Shown: positions 40,071 to 49,728 of the stretch, piece after piece
How the letters are laid out: the number at the start of each line of letters is the position of its first letter
How positions within the stretch are numbered: the stretch's first letter is position 1
Assembly: GCF_000512205.2 (NCBI RefSeq)
Contig: NZ_CP006644.1
Location: 4,974,501-5,038,500 of the forward strand
Length of the DNA: 64,000 nt
Direction: 5' to 3'
Source: Sphingomonas sanxanigenens DSM 19645 = NX02
GTDB taxonomy: Bacteria > Pseudomonadota > Alphaproteobacteria > Sphingomonadales > Sphingomonadaceae
The notes under the pieces: generated by a model
Seen by the model: only the letters and a program-made list of their open reading frames with translations
Database searches by the model: none
What the model was told of the DNA's origin: nothing
Program-made: the position numbers and the translations under genes

Positions 40071-40649
40071 ATGCTTGCTTGGTTCAGGCCATCGCTCGTC
40101 TGCGAGGACGCACTCTTGTCATCACCCGCCGATCAGATCGACGCACAACCTTTTGCCGTTATCGTCATGGGCGTCAGCGGCTGCGGCAAATCGACGCTCG
40201 GCGCGCTGCTGGCCGCCGAACTCAATTGCCCCTTCCTCGAAGGGGACAGCTTCCATTCGGACGATGCGGTGGAAAAGATGCGCGGCGGCCGCGCGCTGAC
40301 CGACGAGGATCGCTGGCCCTGGCTCGACCGGCTGGGCGCCGCTGCCGCGGCGGCGGTTGCCGAACACGGCGTGGTCGTCACAGCCTGCTCGGCGCTGCGC
40401 AAGGCCTATCGCGACCGGCTCCGCGCCGCGATCGGCGATCCGGTGCGCTTCATCCTGCTCGACAACAGCCGCGACCAGATTCTCGCGCGCCTTGCCAACC
40501 GCCCCGGCCATTATATGCCGCCAAGCCTGCTCGACAGCCAGTTGGCGACGCTCGAACGGCCGCTGGCGGAAGAGGGGGTGCTGATCCTCGAGACCAATGC
40601 GGAGCCCGATGCGCTGCGCGATGCGGCGCTGGGATGGGTGCGGGGGTAG
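40071..40649 (+). CDS. gntK: Gluconokinase
   Basis: This enzyme phosphorylates D-gluconate to 6-phosphogluconate, the entry to the Entner-Doudoroff pathway. The 192-residue protein has the P-loop GVSGCGKS (residues 34-41), then FLEGDSFHSDDAVEKMRGGRALTDEDRWPWL, and VVTACSALRKAYRDRLR, all typical of GntK. The N-terminal 27 residues precede the usual core. A TTG at 40116 is an alternative start. Its position among gluconate permease, GntR regulator and the sugar-oxidation genes supports the call. Confidence 0.93.
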   Translation: MLAWFRPSLVCEDALLSSPADQIDAQPFAVIVMGVSGCGKSTLGALLAAELNCPFLEGDSFHSDDAVEKMRGGRALTDEDRWPWLDRLGAAAAAAVAEHGVVVTACSALRKAYRDRLRAAIGDPVRFILLDNSRDQILARLANRPGHYMPPSLLDSQLATLERPLAEEGVLILETNAEPDALRDAALGWVRG

Positions 40650-40658
40650 CGAAGCGGA

Positions 40659-41336
40659 CTACGGCATCAGCCGCCGCCGGCCTTCCCACAAATGCCAGCG
40701 CATCGCGAGCGCCGCGCCTTCCGGATCCTGCGCGCGGATCGCATCGACGATTACTTCATGCTCGCCCAGCATCGTCGCGATCACTTCGGGCGGCCGGGAT
40801 CGGGAGATGTCGACGCCGGCGCGCATGATCCGCTCGATGTCCGATCGCAGCGCGTCGAACACCAGCAGGAAGGCCGGATTGCCCGTCGCCTTGGCGATGC
40901 GACGGTGCAATTCCATATCCTCCGCGTGCGCCGGCGCGCTGGAGAGCAAGGCCGCGCGCAGCAGCGCCAGCCCTTCCTCGACATGCGCCATCTCCACCGC
41001 GGTGCGGCGGATGGCGGCGAGGCGCGCCGCTTCCGCCTCAAGCACGAAGCGCACCTCATAGCTGCCCAAAGTGGTCGGCAGTTCGGCGAGCGGCATGAAG
41101 GCGGCCAGCCGGTCCGACGGCCGGCTCTTGACGAAGGAACCGGCGCCGCGCCGCGCCTCGGTGATGCCGTCCGCGGCGAGGCGGACCAGCGCCTCGCGGA
41201 CGATCGCGCGGGATACGCCGAACATCTCCGCCAGCCCCGCTTCGGAGGGCAGGCGCGCGCCGACCTCCAGCGCCTCCGCCTTTATGATCTCGACGATGCC
41301 GGCATAGACCTGATCGGAAAGCCGCGCCTGGCTCAT
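40659..41336 (-). CDS. GntR/FadR-subfamily transcriptional regulator
   Basis: This 225-residue regulator has an N-terminal winged helix (LPSEAGLAEMFGVSRAIVREALVRLAADGI, about residues 29-58) and an all-helical FCD ligand domain (ELHRRIAKATGNPAFLLVFD, LGEHEVIVDAIRAQDPEGAALAM). FCD domains usually sense small carboxylates such as gluconate or hexuronates. GGGAG precedes the ATG at 41336. It follows the gluconate permease gene by 41 bases on the same strand and probably controls the locus, perhaps through the TGGT-containing motifs. Confidence 0.9.
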   Translation of the reverse strand: MSQARLSDQVYAGIVEIIKAEALEVGARLPSEAGLAEMFGVSRAIVREALVRLAADGITEARRGAGSFVKSRPSDRLAAFMPLAELPTTLGSYEVRFVLEAEAARLAAIRRTAVEMAHVEEGLALLRAALLSSAPAHAEDMELHRRIAKATGNPAFLLVFDALRSDIERIMRAGVDISRSRPPEVIATMLGEHEVIVDAIRAQDPEGAALAMRWHLWEGRRRLMP

Positions 41337-41377
41337 CGCGCTCCCTTTCCCATCGCTCGCCTCATCGCCTTGCCATG

Positions 41378-42724
41378 TTAGAAGATGCTGCTCGCCACAA
41401 GCACCAACAGCAGGCCGACCACCGCAACGACGGTTTCCATGATCGACCAGGTCTTGAAGGTGCCGGGCATGTCGGTGCCGAGATAGGACTTGACCAGCCA
41501 GAAGCCGGGATCGTTGACGTGCGAGAAGAAGAGCGAGCCCGCGCCGATCGCCAGCACCATCCATTCCGGGGCGACGCCCGATGTCGCGACCAGCCCCTGC
41601 ATCACGCCCGCAGTGGTGATCGTCGCCACGGTCGCCGATCCCGTCGCAAGCCGGATGCACACCGATACGCCCCAGGCAAGCAGCAGCGGCGAGATCGCGC
41701 CGCCCGCCGCCACCCGCACCAGCATGTCGGAGAGACCGGCGGAGACCAGCACCTGCTTCAGCGCACCGCCGGCGCCGATCGCCAGCAGAATGCCGCCCGC
41801 CGGGGCCATCGCCTCCGTCCAGATCGCGTTCTGGATCTCGCGATCGGCGATACGGCGGCCGAACAACAGCGGCAGCGCAGCCAGCACGGCGATAAGCAGG
41901 GCGATGACGGGATCGCTGACCCAGGCCAGCCACTGGAAATAGACCGCGACATCGGGCGGCAGCATCGCCACCGCCTGGCCGGCGGCGATCAGCACCACCG
42001 GCAGCAGCACCGCGGTCAGCGCCCGGCCGACCGACGGGGTCGCGACGTCGACCTTCGCCGGTTCGAGCAGCGGGGGGCTGAGCTTGACGCCGGGGGCGGT
42101 GAAGCGCGCGAGCAGCGGCCCCGCGATGATCGCGGTCGGGATGCCGACGATCAGGCCGTAGAACAAGGTCAGCCCCAGGCTTGCGCCGAGCGCGTCGACC
42201 GCGAGGAGCGGGCCGGGATGCGGCGGCACCAGCGCATGGACCACCGACAGGCCGGCGAGCGCGGGCAGCATCAGCCGCAGCTTGGCGGCATCGTCGTTCT
42301 GACCGCTGGGCAGCGCCGCGGCGGCGGAGGCGACGATCGGCAGCAGCAGCACCAACCCGGTCTCGAAGAACAGCGGCAGGCCGATCAGCAGTGCGGTGAA
42401 CAGACTTGCCCACGGCGCGCCGCGCACACCGGACAGGCGCAGGGCCGAGCGGGCGAGGCCGCCGGCACCATCGGACAATTGCAGCATGGCGCCGAGGCCG
42501 AGGCCGAGCGCGACCACGAGCCCGGTGCCGCCCAATATGGCGCCGGCGCCTTTCTCCACCGCATCGGCGGTCTCCGTCATCGGGATGCCCGCAAGGACGC
42601 CGACGGTGAAGGCGCCGCACAACAAGCCGACGAACGGATGGAGCCGGATGCGGATAATCAGGAAGATCGAAAGCGCGATGCCCGCGATGGCGGCCAGGAC
42701 CAGCCGATAATCCTCCGCCGTCAT
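41378..42724 (-). CDS. GntP family gluconate:H+ symporter
   Basis: This 448-residue inner-membrane transporter has about 12-13 helices. GntP-family segments include HPFVGLLCGAFTVGVLAGIP near residue 30, the signature PPHPGPLLAVDALGASLG near residue 170 and SGVAPEWMVLAIGAGSLFFSHVNDPGFWLVKSYLG near residue 385. It would carry gluconate (or a related aldonate) into the cytoplasm for GntK. It is first in a two-gene unit with the GntR regulator. Confidence 0.92.
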   Translation of the reverse strand: MTAEDYRLVLAAIAGIALSIFLIIRIRLHPFVGLLCGAFTVGVLAGIPMTETADAVEKGAGAILGGTGLVVALGLGLGAMLQLSDGAGGLARSALRLSGVRGAPWASLFTALLIGLPLFFETGLVLLLPIVASAAAALPSGQNDDAAKLRLMLPALAGLSVVHALVPPHPGPLLAVDALGASLGLTLFYGLIVGIPTAIIAGPLLARFTAPGVKLSPPLLEPAKVDVATPSVGRALTAVLLPVVLIAAGQAVAMLPPDVAVYFQWLAWVSDPVIALLIAVLAALPLLFGRRIADREIQNAIWTEAMAPAGGILLAIGAGGALKQVLVSAGLSDMLVRVAAGGAISPLLLAWGVSVCIRLATGSATVATITTAGVMQGLVATSGVAPEWMVLAIGAGSLFFSHVNDPGFWLVKSYLGTDMPGTFKTWSIMETVVAVVGLLLVLVASSIF

Positions 42725-42928
42725 CTCGCAGGCGATCCGCCGGCGGAACCGCGGGACATCGTCGCGTCACTTCGTGCCGGGCGACGGAGCGCAGCCTTCA
42801 TCCTTATCCTCTCCTTCGGATGCCACCGCACCGGATCGGCGCGCGCGATCCTTCGATCTGTTGGACATGTTATCGCCGGCTTACCCGCATGCACGCGGAA
42901 AATGGTCTATCTTGCGCGACCACCGAAC

Positions 42929-42941
42929 AATCTGTCAGACT
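42929..42941. promoter_or_regulatory. Palindromic site upstream of gluconate permease
   Basis: AATCTGTCAGACT is an odd-centred palindrome (TCTG-N-CAGA). It is in the 245-base gap between the permease start and the 3' end of the LysR gene. The same gap holds GAAAATGGTC (42896-42905), which matches nine of the first ten bases of the motif before the TonB receptor. The function is not established. Confidence 0.25.
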
Positions 42942-42969
42942 GGTTTAGCGCCTGCACTACAGTTGCGAT

Positions 42970-43863
42970 TCAGCCCCGATACCGGAGTGCGTCGACCAAC
43001 AGCGCGAAGGCGGCAGAGGGCTGGCGCCGGCTGGGATAATAGAGGTGATAGCCCGCGAACGGCGGGCACCAGTCCTCGAGCACGCGTTCCAGCCGCCCGT
43101 CTGCCAACTGCGCCGCGACATGATCCTCCATGAGGAAGCCCAGCCCCGCCCCGGCTTCCGCTGCGCATGCGATCATATCGACGTCATTGAACGCCAACTG
43201 TCCTTCCACCCGCACGCGCAGTTCCCGGCCATCCTTCTCCAGTTCCCACACATAGAATGCGCCAGCGGTGTTGAGGCGCAGATTGATGCAGTCGTGCCGG
43301 GCGAGATCCTGCGGGACCGAGGGTTTGGGGTGCGTCTTGAAATAGGACGGCGCGCCGACGACGGCCATCCGCAGATCGGGGCCGATGCGCACCGCGATCA
43401 TGTCCTTCGCCAGCGCTTCCCCCAATCTCACGCCGGCATCGAACCTGTCGCTGACGATGTCGGCGAACCCGGAATCGATGCTCAGTTCGATATGGATATC
43501 GGGATAGTCGGGCAGCAGCTTCGCGATGACCGGCCACAATATGGTGTTGGCGGCATGCCGCGCGGTGGTGATGCGGATCGTGCCCGATGGCTTGTCCCGG
43601 AAATCGCTGAGCGCGGCGAGCTGCGTATCGATGCTCTCGATCGCCGGCACCAATGTGGTCAGCAGCCTTTCCCCCGCCTCGGTGGGCGCGACGCTGCGCG
43701 TCGTGCGGGTCAGCAGGCGCACGCCCAGCCGCGCCTCCAGCCGCCGCATCATATGGCTCAGCGCCGATTGCGACGTGCCCAGCCTGGCGGCCGCGCGCGT
43801 GAAGCTCTTTTCTTCGGCCACCGCCATGAAGGCGGCGAGATCGGTCAGATCCTCCCTGCGCAT
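42970..43863 (-). CDS. LysR family transcriptional regulator
   Basis: This 297-residue regulator has an N-terminal helix-turn-helix (FTRAAARLGTSQSALSHMMRRLEARLGVRLLTRTTRSV, about residues 21-58) and a periplasmic-binding-like effector domain. The effector domain contains IELSIDSGFADIVSDRFDAGVRLGE. It is divergent to the Tat-tagged aldehyde oxidoreductase operon with a 363-base shared intergenic region. That is the usual sign that a LysR protein controls its neighbour. Confidence 0.92.
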   Translation of the reverse strand: MRREDLTDLAAFMAVAEEKSFTRAAARLGTSQSALSHMMRRLEARLGVRLLTRTTRSVAPTEAGERLLTTLVPAIESIDTQLAALSDFRDKPSGTIRITTARHAANTILWPVIAKLLPDYPDIHIELSIDSGFADIVSDRFDAGVRLGEALAKDMIAVRIGPDLRMAVVGAPSYFKTHPKPSVPQDLARHDCINLRLNTAGAFYVWELEKDGRELRVRVEGQLAFNDVDMIACAAEAGAGLGFLMEDHVAAQLADGRLERVLEDWCPPFAGYHLYYPSRRQPSAAFALLVDALRYRG

Positions 43864-44226
43864 TCATGAATCATAGACATAGGCTTATGCGACTTCCAGC
43901 GTCTAATCGCATCACCGCCGCGCTGCGGCCCTGCCATTCTTCCCGTACGCCGCGCGTTCGCGATCGATACGACCTTGTCCCAAGTCCGATCGCACGCCAC
44001 GCGCGGCGCGGTCGCCGGGGGTGGCGAGGGGCAGCAATCCGCGTCCGCCGCTACGCGAGGCCGCATCCGGTCGCGATTAATGAATTTTCTTCACGGCCTC
44101 ATGCAATGAACGACACATATTCGTGTCCTCATTCCGCGTTTAGGATCATAACGCCAGTGCCTTGGCCCGACGATCGCCATAAGGCGGCGCAAGCGGGTCG
44201 AGCTAAAAGGATAAGGGATCGACCAT
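43864..44226. other. Intergenic region between LysR regulator and paoABC-like operon, with possible operator
   Basis: No convincing gene is present; the open frames here have no protein character. Near the LysR start there is the palindrome ATTCATGAAT (43862-43871) and ATA-N10-TAT (43873-43888), a spacing compatible with LysR-type binding. AAGGATAAGGGA just before 44227 supplies the ribosome site of the downstream gene. Confidence 0.3.
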
Positions 44227-44865
44227 ATGCCAGGTCCAGCCGGTTTCGAAATTTCACGCCGCGGCGTTCTCGTCGCGGGTACAGCCACGGTCGCGCTCGG
44301 CGCGACACCCGCCGAAAGCCAGGCGCCGGCCTCTGCCGCCGCCGCCGCGCCGCCATCCATGCCCGTGGCGCTTACGGTGAACGGCGAACGCCGCGAGCTG
44401 ACGGTCGACACGCGGACGACCCTGCTCGATGCGCTGCGGGAGCATCTGAAGCTCACCGGCACCAAGAAGGGCTGTGACCATGGCCAGTGCGGCGCCTGCA
44501 CGGTGATCGTCAACGGCCAGCGGATCAATTCCTGCCTCAGCCTCGCGCTCCAGCACCAGGGCGACGAGGTGACGACGATCGAGGGGCTCGGCACACCCGG
44601 GAAGCTCCATCCGATGCAGGCGGCCTTCATCAAGCATGACGGCTACCAGTGCGGCTATTGCACCCCCGGCCAGATCTGTTCGGCGGTGGCGGTGCTCGAC
44701 GAGATCCGTGCGGGCGTGCCGAGCCATGTCCAGGCGGACGTCGCCGCGCGCCCCGGCTTCACCAACATCGAGATGCGCGAGCGGATGAGCGGCAACATCT
44801 GCCGCTGCGGCGCCTATTCCAACATTGCCGAGGCGATGGCCGAGGTTGCGGGAGAGCAGGCATGA
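44227..44865 (+). CDS. paoA: Aldehyde oxidoreductase [2Fe-2S] subunit with Tat signal (PaoA-like)
   Basis: This 212-residue protein has a twin-arginine leader ([19 protein letters not shown]) that would carry the folded complex to the periplasm. The ferredoxin cluster [15 protein letters not shown] and helical-domain Cys in [12 protein letters not shown] and CRCGAYSN follow. Layout and leader match E. coli PaoA (YagT), the small subunit of periplasmic aromatic aldehyde oxidoreductase. It is the first gene of a four-gene unit and overlaps the next start. Confidence 0.88.
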   Translation: MPGPAGFEISRRGVLVAGTATVALGATPAESQAPASAAAAAPPSMPVALTVNGERRELTVDTRTTLLDALREHLKLTGTKKGCDHGQCGACTVIVNGQRINSCLSLALQHQGDEVTTIEGLGTPGKLHPMQAAFIKHDGYQCGYCTPGQICSAVAVLDEIRAGVPSHVQADVAARPGFTNIEMRERMSGNICRCGAYSNIAEAMAEVAGEQA

Positions 44866-45812
44866 AATCCTTCACCTACGAACGCGCGACTTCCCCCGCG
44901 CAGGCCGCGGCGGCGGTAGCGGGCCGCACCGGCGCGAAGTTCCTCGCCGGCGGCACCAACCTGCTCGACCTGATGAAGCTTGAGATCGAGACGCCGACGC
45001 ATCTTGTCGACGTTCAGGATCTGAAACTCGACAAGATCGAGAAGACGCAGGAGGGCGGGCTGCGCATCGGCGCGCTCGTCACCAACACCGCGCTCGCCAG
45101 CGACGATCGCGTGCGGCGCGACTATGGCGTGCTGACCCGCGCGATCGTCGCGGGCGCCTCCGGCCAGTTGCGCAACAAGGCGACGACGGCGGGCAATCTG
45201 CTGCAGCGCACCCGTTGCCCCTATTTCTATGACACCAACCAGGCCTGCAACAAGCGCAAGCCGGGTTCGGGTTGCGCCGCCATCGGCGGCTTCTCCCGCC
45301 AGCTCGGCGTCGTCGGCACGTCCGACGCGTGCATCGCCACCTATCCCGGCGACATGGCGGTGGGGCTGCGGGTGCTCGACGCGATGGTCGAGACGGTGAA
45401 GCCCGACGGCGCGACGCGGGCAATCCCGATCGCCGATTTCCACCGCCTGCCGGGCGACACCCCGCAGCGCGACACCGTGCTGGACGCGGGCGAGTTGATC
45501 ACCGCGGTGACCTTGCCCAAGCCGATCGGCGGCACGCATCTCTATCACAAGGTGCGCGACCGGGCGTCCTACGCCTTCGCGCTCGTCTCCGTCGCGGCGG
45601 TGATCCAGAAGGACGGCAAGGGCCGCGTCGCCTTCGGCGGCGTCGCCCCGCGCCCCTGGCGCGTCGAGGCTGCGGAGACGGAGATGCCGAAGGGTGCCGC
45701 CGCCGTTGCCGCCCGTATGTTCGCGGGCGCCCGCCCCACCGAGGAAAACCGGTTCAAGATCACGCTGGCCGAGCGAACGCTCGCCTCGCTGATCGCCGAG
45801 GCGAGGAGCTGA
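44862..45812 (+). CDS. paoB: Aldehyde oxidoreductase FAD-binding subunit with extra 4Fe-4S motif (PaoB-like)
   Basis: This 316-residue protein has [17 protein letters not shown] and [19 protein letters not shown] for FAD binding. These are followed by the Cys set [20 protein letters not shown] that provides an additional 4Fe-4S cluster in PaoB. The ATG overlaps the small-subunit stop by four bases. It is about half identical by eye to the 27261-28247 product, so the two operons are paralogous. Confidence 0.88.
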   Translation: MKSFTYERATSPAQAAAAVAGRTGAKFLAGGTNLLDLMKLEIETPTHLVDVQDLKLDKIEKTQEGGLRIGALVTNTALASDDRVRRDYGVLTRAIVAGASGQLRNKATTAGNLLQRTRCPYFYDTNQACNKRKPGSGCAAIGGFSRQLGVVGTSDACIATYPGDMAVGLRVLDAMVETVKPDGATRAIPIADFHRLPGDTPQRDTVLDAGELITAVTLPKPIGGTHLYHKVRDRASYAFALVSVAAVIQKDGKGRVAFGGVAPRPWRVEAAETEMPKGAAAVAARMFAGARPTEENRFKITLAERTLASLIAEARS

Positions 45813-45817
45813 TCGCC

Positions 45818-48022
45818 ATGGAATTCAACGCACCCGCAGGCACCAACCTGTTCGACCAGTCGAAGATCGTCGGCAAATCCACGCCCCGCATCGACGGCCC
45901 GCTCAAGACCACCGGCACCGCGCCCTACGCCTATGAACGGCACGACGTCGTCGCCAACCAGGCCTATGGCTATATCGTCGGCGCGGCGATCGCCAAGGGC
46001 CGCATCGTCTCGATGGACACGTCTGCGGCGCGCGCTGCGCCCGGCGTGCTCGCCGTGATCGCGGCACCCGAGACCAAACCGGTCGGCAAGGGCATGGGGA
46101 ACAACGCGCCCCTGTTCGGCGGCAGCGAGGTCGCCCATTATCATCAGGCGGTCGCCTGCGTCGTCGCCGAGACGTTCGAGCAGGCGCGCGCCGCCGCCGG
46201 CCTGATCCGGACACGTTACCAGCGCGCCGACGGCAGCTTCGACCTTGCCGGCGCGGCACCCGCCGCACCGCTCGCCAAGGGCCGCGACGGCAAGCCGGAC
46301 CAGTCGACGCTGGGCGATTTCGCCACCGCTTTCGCCGCCGCGCCGGTCAAGATCGACGCGCGCTACACCACGCCCGACGAGAGCCATGCGATGATGGAGC
46401 CGCATGCGACCATCGCCGCGTGGGAGGGCGAGAAGCTGACGCTCTGGACATCGAACCAGATGATCGCCTGGGGCAAGGGCAGCATGGGCCAGATCCTGGG
46501 CATCGATCCAGCCAATGTCCGGCTCGATTCGCCCTATATCGGCGGCGGCTTCGGCGGAAAGCTGTTCGTCCGGGCCGATGCGGTGCTGGCGGCGCTGGCC
46601 GCGAAGGCGGCCGCCCGCCCGGTCAAGATCGCGCTGCAGCGGCCGCTGATGGCCAACAACACCTCGCACCGCCACGCCACCATCCAGCGCATCCGCATCG
46701 GCGCCGGGCGTGACGGCCGCATCACCGCGATCGCGCACGAGAACTGGTCGGGCAACCTCAATGGCGAGGATGGCGAGAACGGCACCGCGCAGACGCCGTC
46801 GCTCTATGCCGGCGCCAACCGGATGACCGCCAACTATATCGCCACGCTCGACCTGCCCGAAGGCAATGCGATGCGCGCGCCCGGCGAGGCGCCGGGGCAT
46901 CTGGCGCTGGAGGTCGCGATCGACGAACTCGCCGAGGCGGTCGGCATGGATCCGATCGCATTGCGCATCCTCAACGAACCCAAGCCCGAAGCCGTGCCCG
47001 GCACGCCGGATCAGCGCTTTTCGGACCGCAATCTGGTGCGCTGCCTGCGCGAGGGGGCGGAACGCTTCGGCTGGTCGAAGCGCAGCGCGAAACCCGGCCA
47101 GATGCGCGAGGGGCGCTGGCTGATCGGCATGGGCGTCGCCGCCGGCTATCGCGGCGCGCCCACCGGCACCTCCGGCGCGCGCATCAAGCTGGAGGCGGAT
47201 GGACGGATCATCGTCGAGACCGACATGACCGACATCGGCACGGGCACCTACACGATCATCGCGCAGACCGCGGCGGAAACCATGGGCGTGCCGCTCGAGC
47301 GGGTAAGCGTCGTGCTGGGCGATTCCGACTTCCCCGTCTCCGCCGGCTCCGGCGGCCAGTGGGGCGCCGCCAGCTCGACCGCGGGCACTTATGCCGCCTG
47401 CGTCGCGCTGCGCCGCGCGATCGGCCAGAAGCTGGGGTTCGATGGCGATGCCGCGAGCTTCGTCAACGGGCAGATCACCGCCGGCGGCCGCACGCGGCCG
47501 CTGACCGACGCCGGCGCGCTCTCCGCCGAGGACTCGATCAAGTTCGGCGACTTCAAGCGCGGCTATGACATCGGCACCTATGCCGGCCATTTCTGCGAGG
47601 TCGCGGTCGACGCCTATACCGGCGAAACGCGCATCCGCCGAATGCTGGCGGTGTGCGATGCCGGGCGCGTGCTCAACCCGCTGTCGGCGCGCAGCCAGGT
47701 GGTGGGTGCGATGGTGATGTCGGCAGGCGCGGCGCTGATGGAGGAACTGGCGGTCGACAAGCGCTTCGGCTTCTTCGTCAACCATGATCTGGCCGGTTAC
47801 GAGGTGCCCGTCCATGCCGACATCCCGCATCAGGAATGCCTGTTCCTCGACACGCTCGATCCGGTCGTCTCGCCGATGAAGGCGAAGGGCGTGGGTGAAC
47901 TCGGCATTTGCGGCCCGGGCGCCGCGGTCGCCAACGCGATCTACAACGCCACCGGCATCCGGGTGAGAGACTATCCGCTGACGCTCGACAAATATCTGGA
48001 TAAACTGCCCAAAATCGCCTGA
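45818..48022 (+). CDS. paoC: Aldehyde oxidoreductase molybdenum-binding subunit (PaoC-like)
   Basis: This 734-residue catalytic subunit has GGGFGGKLFVRADAVLAALAAKAAARPVKIALQR near residue 235, GSGGQWGAASSTAGTYAAC near residue 510, and the catalytic Glu in KAKGVGELGICG near residue 685. GAGGAGCT lies ahead of the ATG. Exported PaoABC enzymes oxidise aromatic and other aldehydes to acids in the periplasm and use the MCD cofactor. A dedicated PaoD/XdhC chaperone is not encoded next to it, which is unusual. Confidence 0.88.
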   Translation: MEFNAPAGTNLFDQSKIVGKSTPRIDGPLKTTGTAPYAYERHDVVANQAYGYIVGAAIAKGRIVSMDTSAARAAPGVLAVIAAPETKPVGKGMGNNAPLFGGSEVAHYHQAVACVVAETFEQARAAAGLIRTRYQRADGSFDLAGAAPAAPLAKGRDGKPDQSTLGDFATAFAAAPVKIDARYTTPDESHAMMEPHATIAAWEGEKLTLWTSNQMIAWGKGSMGQILGIDPANVRLDSPYIGGGFGGKLFVRADAVLAALAAKAAARPVKIALQRPLMANNTSHRHATIQRIRIGAGRDGRITAIAHENWSGNLNGEDGENGTAQTPSLYAGANRMTANYIATLDLPEGNAMRAPGEAPGHLALEVAIDELAEAVGMDPIALRILNEPKPEAVPGTPDQRFSDRNLVRCLREGAERFGWSKRSAKPGQMREGRWLIGMGVAAGYRGAPTGTSGARIKLEADGRIIVETDMTDIGTGTYTIIAQTAAETMGVPLERVSVVLGDSDFPVSAGSGGQWGAASSTAGTYAACVALRRAIGQKLGFDGDAASFVNGQITAGGRTRPLTDAGALSAEDSIKFGDFKRGYDIGTYAGHFCEVAVDAYTGETRIRRMLAVCDAGRVLNPLSARSQVVGAMVMSAGAALMEELAVDKRFGFFVNHDLAGYEVPVHADIPHQECLFLDTLDPVVSPMKAKGVGELGICGPGAAVANAIYNATGIRVRDYPLTLDKYLDKLPKIA

Positions 48023-48036
48023 CCGGGAGATTGTGC

Positions 48037-48639
48037 ATGGATCCGAAGACCACCGCGCTGGTGCTGATCGAATATCAGAATGATTTCGTGACGCCCGGCG
48101 GCGTGCAGCATGACGCCGTGAAGGGCGTGATGGCGTCGACCGACATGCTCGCCAACAGCGTCGCGCTGCTGGAAGGCGCGCGCGAGGCGGGCATCACCGT
48201 GCTGCACGTGCCGATCGCCTTTGCCGAGGGCTATCCCGAAGTCCCCGCCGAGCCCTATGGCATCCTGGCGGGCGTGGTCGGCGCCAAGGCTTTCCGCAAG
48301 GGAAGCTGGGGCGCCGAGATCGCCGGGCCAATGGCACCGCTGGACGGCGAGATCATCGTCGAGGGCAAACGCGGGCTCGATTGCTTCGCCAGCACCAACA
48401 TCGACTTCATCCTGCGCCAGCGCGGCATCGCCAATGTCGCGATCGCCGGCTTCCTCACCAATTGCTGCGTCGAATCGACGATGCGATCCGCCTATGAACG
48501 CGGCTTCCGCGTGGTGACGCTGACGGATTGCTGCGCGACCGTGGGCGAGGAAGAGCAGAGGGTAGCGATCACCAAGGACTTCCCGATGTTCTCGCTGCCG
48601 ATGACGCAGGGGGCGTTTCTCGAGGGTGTGGCCGGGTAG
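48037..48639 (+). CDS. Cysteine hydrolase, isochorismatase-like fold
   Basis: This 200-residue hydrolase has the full catalytic triad of the superfamily: Asp16 (LIEYQNDF), Lys111 (VEGKRGLDCF) and Cys144 (TNCCVESTMRSAYERGF). Members hydrolyse isochorismate, nicotinamide, N-carbamoyl amines or ureido acids. The exact substrate is unknown. The ATG at 48037 follows GGGAGA and lies 14 bases after paoC, so it belongs to that operon and may process an amide or a product linked to the aldehyde pathway. It has no signal peptide and acts in the cytoplasm. Confidence 0.88.
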   Translation: MDPKTTALVLIEYQNDFVTPGGVQHDAVKGVMASTDMLANSVALLEGAREAGITVLHVPIAFAEGYPEVPAEPYGILAGVVGAKAFRKGSWGAEIAGPMAPLDGEIIVEGKRGLDCFASTNIDFILRQRGIANVAIAGFLTNCCVESTMRSAYERGFRVVTLTDCCATVGEEEQRVAITKDFPMFSLPMTQGAFLEGVAG

Positions 48640-48762
48640 GGCGGAGCAGGGCCAAACCCATCCGTTCAATTCTCACCTCCTGCGTTCGCGCCGGGGGCGT
48701 TCATTGCCCGATCCTCCGGGCGCGGTTTACGCAGACGCGCGACCCGCTTTATCGTGCCGCGC

Positions 48763-49656
48763 ATGACAGACGCGCTGCTCACCGCGATTCGCCGCTATGC
48801 CGAAGCCAATGCCGATGCCGGCGGCATCGCGCGCACGCCGATCCCGGGGATGACGGTGGTGCGCGCCACCCGCGTCGGCGAACTGCAATATGCGATTCAG
48901 CGGCCTTTGATCTGCCTCGTCGCGCAGGGCACCAAACAGGTGACGATGGGCAGCAGCAGCCTGACCTTCCGCGGCGGCGATTTGATGCTGATCACTGCGG
49001 ACGTGCCGACGATCAGCCAGATCAGCCGCGCGACGTCGATGGCGCCCTATCTGTCGTTCGCGCTCCATCTCGATCCCGCGCTGATCGCCGATCTCTCCGC
49101 CGAGATGAAGGCGGCGCCGATCGAGGCCGGCGCGGCGCTGCGCCTCCAGCCGACCGACGCCGAGGTGGCGGATACCGCGCTGCGGCTGGTGCGGTTGCTC
49201 GATCGTCCCGCCTCGATCCCCGTGCTGCAGGCGCAACTGGTGCGTGAGATGCACCATTGGCTGCTCGCCGGCCGCCATGGTCCCGCGATCCGCCATCTCG
49301 GCTTCCCCGACAGCCACGCCCAGCGCATCGCCCGCGCGGTGGACGTGATCCGCAGCGACTTCGCGGCGACGCTGCCGGTCGAACGGCTCGCCGCGATCGC
49401 GGGGATGAGCCAGTCGACCTTCCACCTCCACTTCCGCAACGTGACCTCGCTGTCGCCGCTGCAGTTCCAGAAGCAGCTGCGGCTGATCGAGGCACGTCGG
49501 CTGATGCTGGCGGAGGGCGCGACACCGGGAAACGCGGCCTATGCCGTGGGCTATGAAAGCGTGCCGCAGTTCACCCGCGAATATCGCCGGCTGTTCGGGC
49601 TGCCGCCGGTGCGCGAGACGGAAGAGGCGCGGCGGCGCACGCAGATCGCAGCATAA
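48763..49656 (+). CDS. AraC family transcriptional regulator
   Basis: This 297-residue protein has an N-terminal AraC_N-type cupin domain (LICLVAQGTKQVTMGSSSLTFRGGDLMLI, FALHLDPALIADL). It also has a C-terminal double helix-turn-helix (LAAIAGMSQSTFHLHFRNVTSLSPLQFQKQLRLIEARRLM ... NAAYAVGYESVPQFTREYRRLFG). The ATG at 48763 is chosen; a GTG nine bases upstream is possible and no strong ribosome site is seen for either. It converges on the MFS gene. The target is unknown. Confidence 0.9.
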   Translation: MTDALLTAIRRYAEANADAGGIARTPIPGMTVVRATRVGELQYAIQRPLICLVAQGTKQVTMGSSSLTFRGGDLMLITADVPTISQISRATSMAPYLSFALHLDPALIADLSAEMKAAPIEAGAALRLQPTDAEVADTALRLVRLLDRPASIPVLQAQLVREMHHWLLAGRHGPAIRHLGFPDSHAQRIARAVDVIRSDFAATLPVERLAAIAGMSQSTFHLHFRNVTSLSPLQFQKQLRLIEARRLMLAEGATPGNAAYAVGYESVPQFTREYRRLFGLPPVRETEEARRRTQIAA

Positions 49657-49728
49657 CGCCTTTTTGCATGCCCGCGTGGCGCCCCGGGCGCCCCCCTCCC
49701 GATCGATCGCAGGCCAGGCGGAAGGGCA

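Noticed and set aside
43866-44477. Plus-strand frame running from the intergenic region into paoA
   Set aside because: Out of frame with the Tat-leader gene, lacks a ribosome site and encodes an Arg-rich sequence without family character.
45569-47830. 753-codon minus-strand frame opposite paoC
   Set aside because: Antisense of a recognisable molybdenum enzyme subunit; no protein motif.
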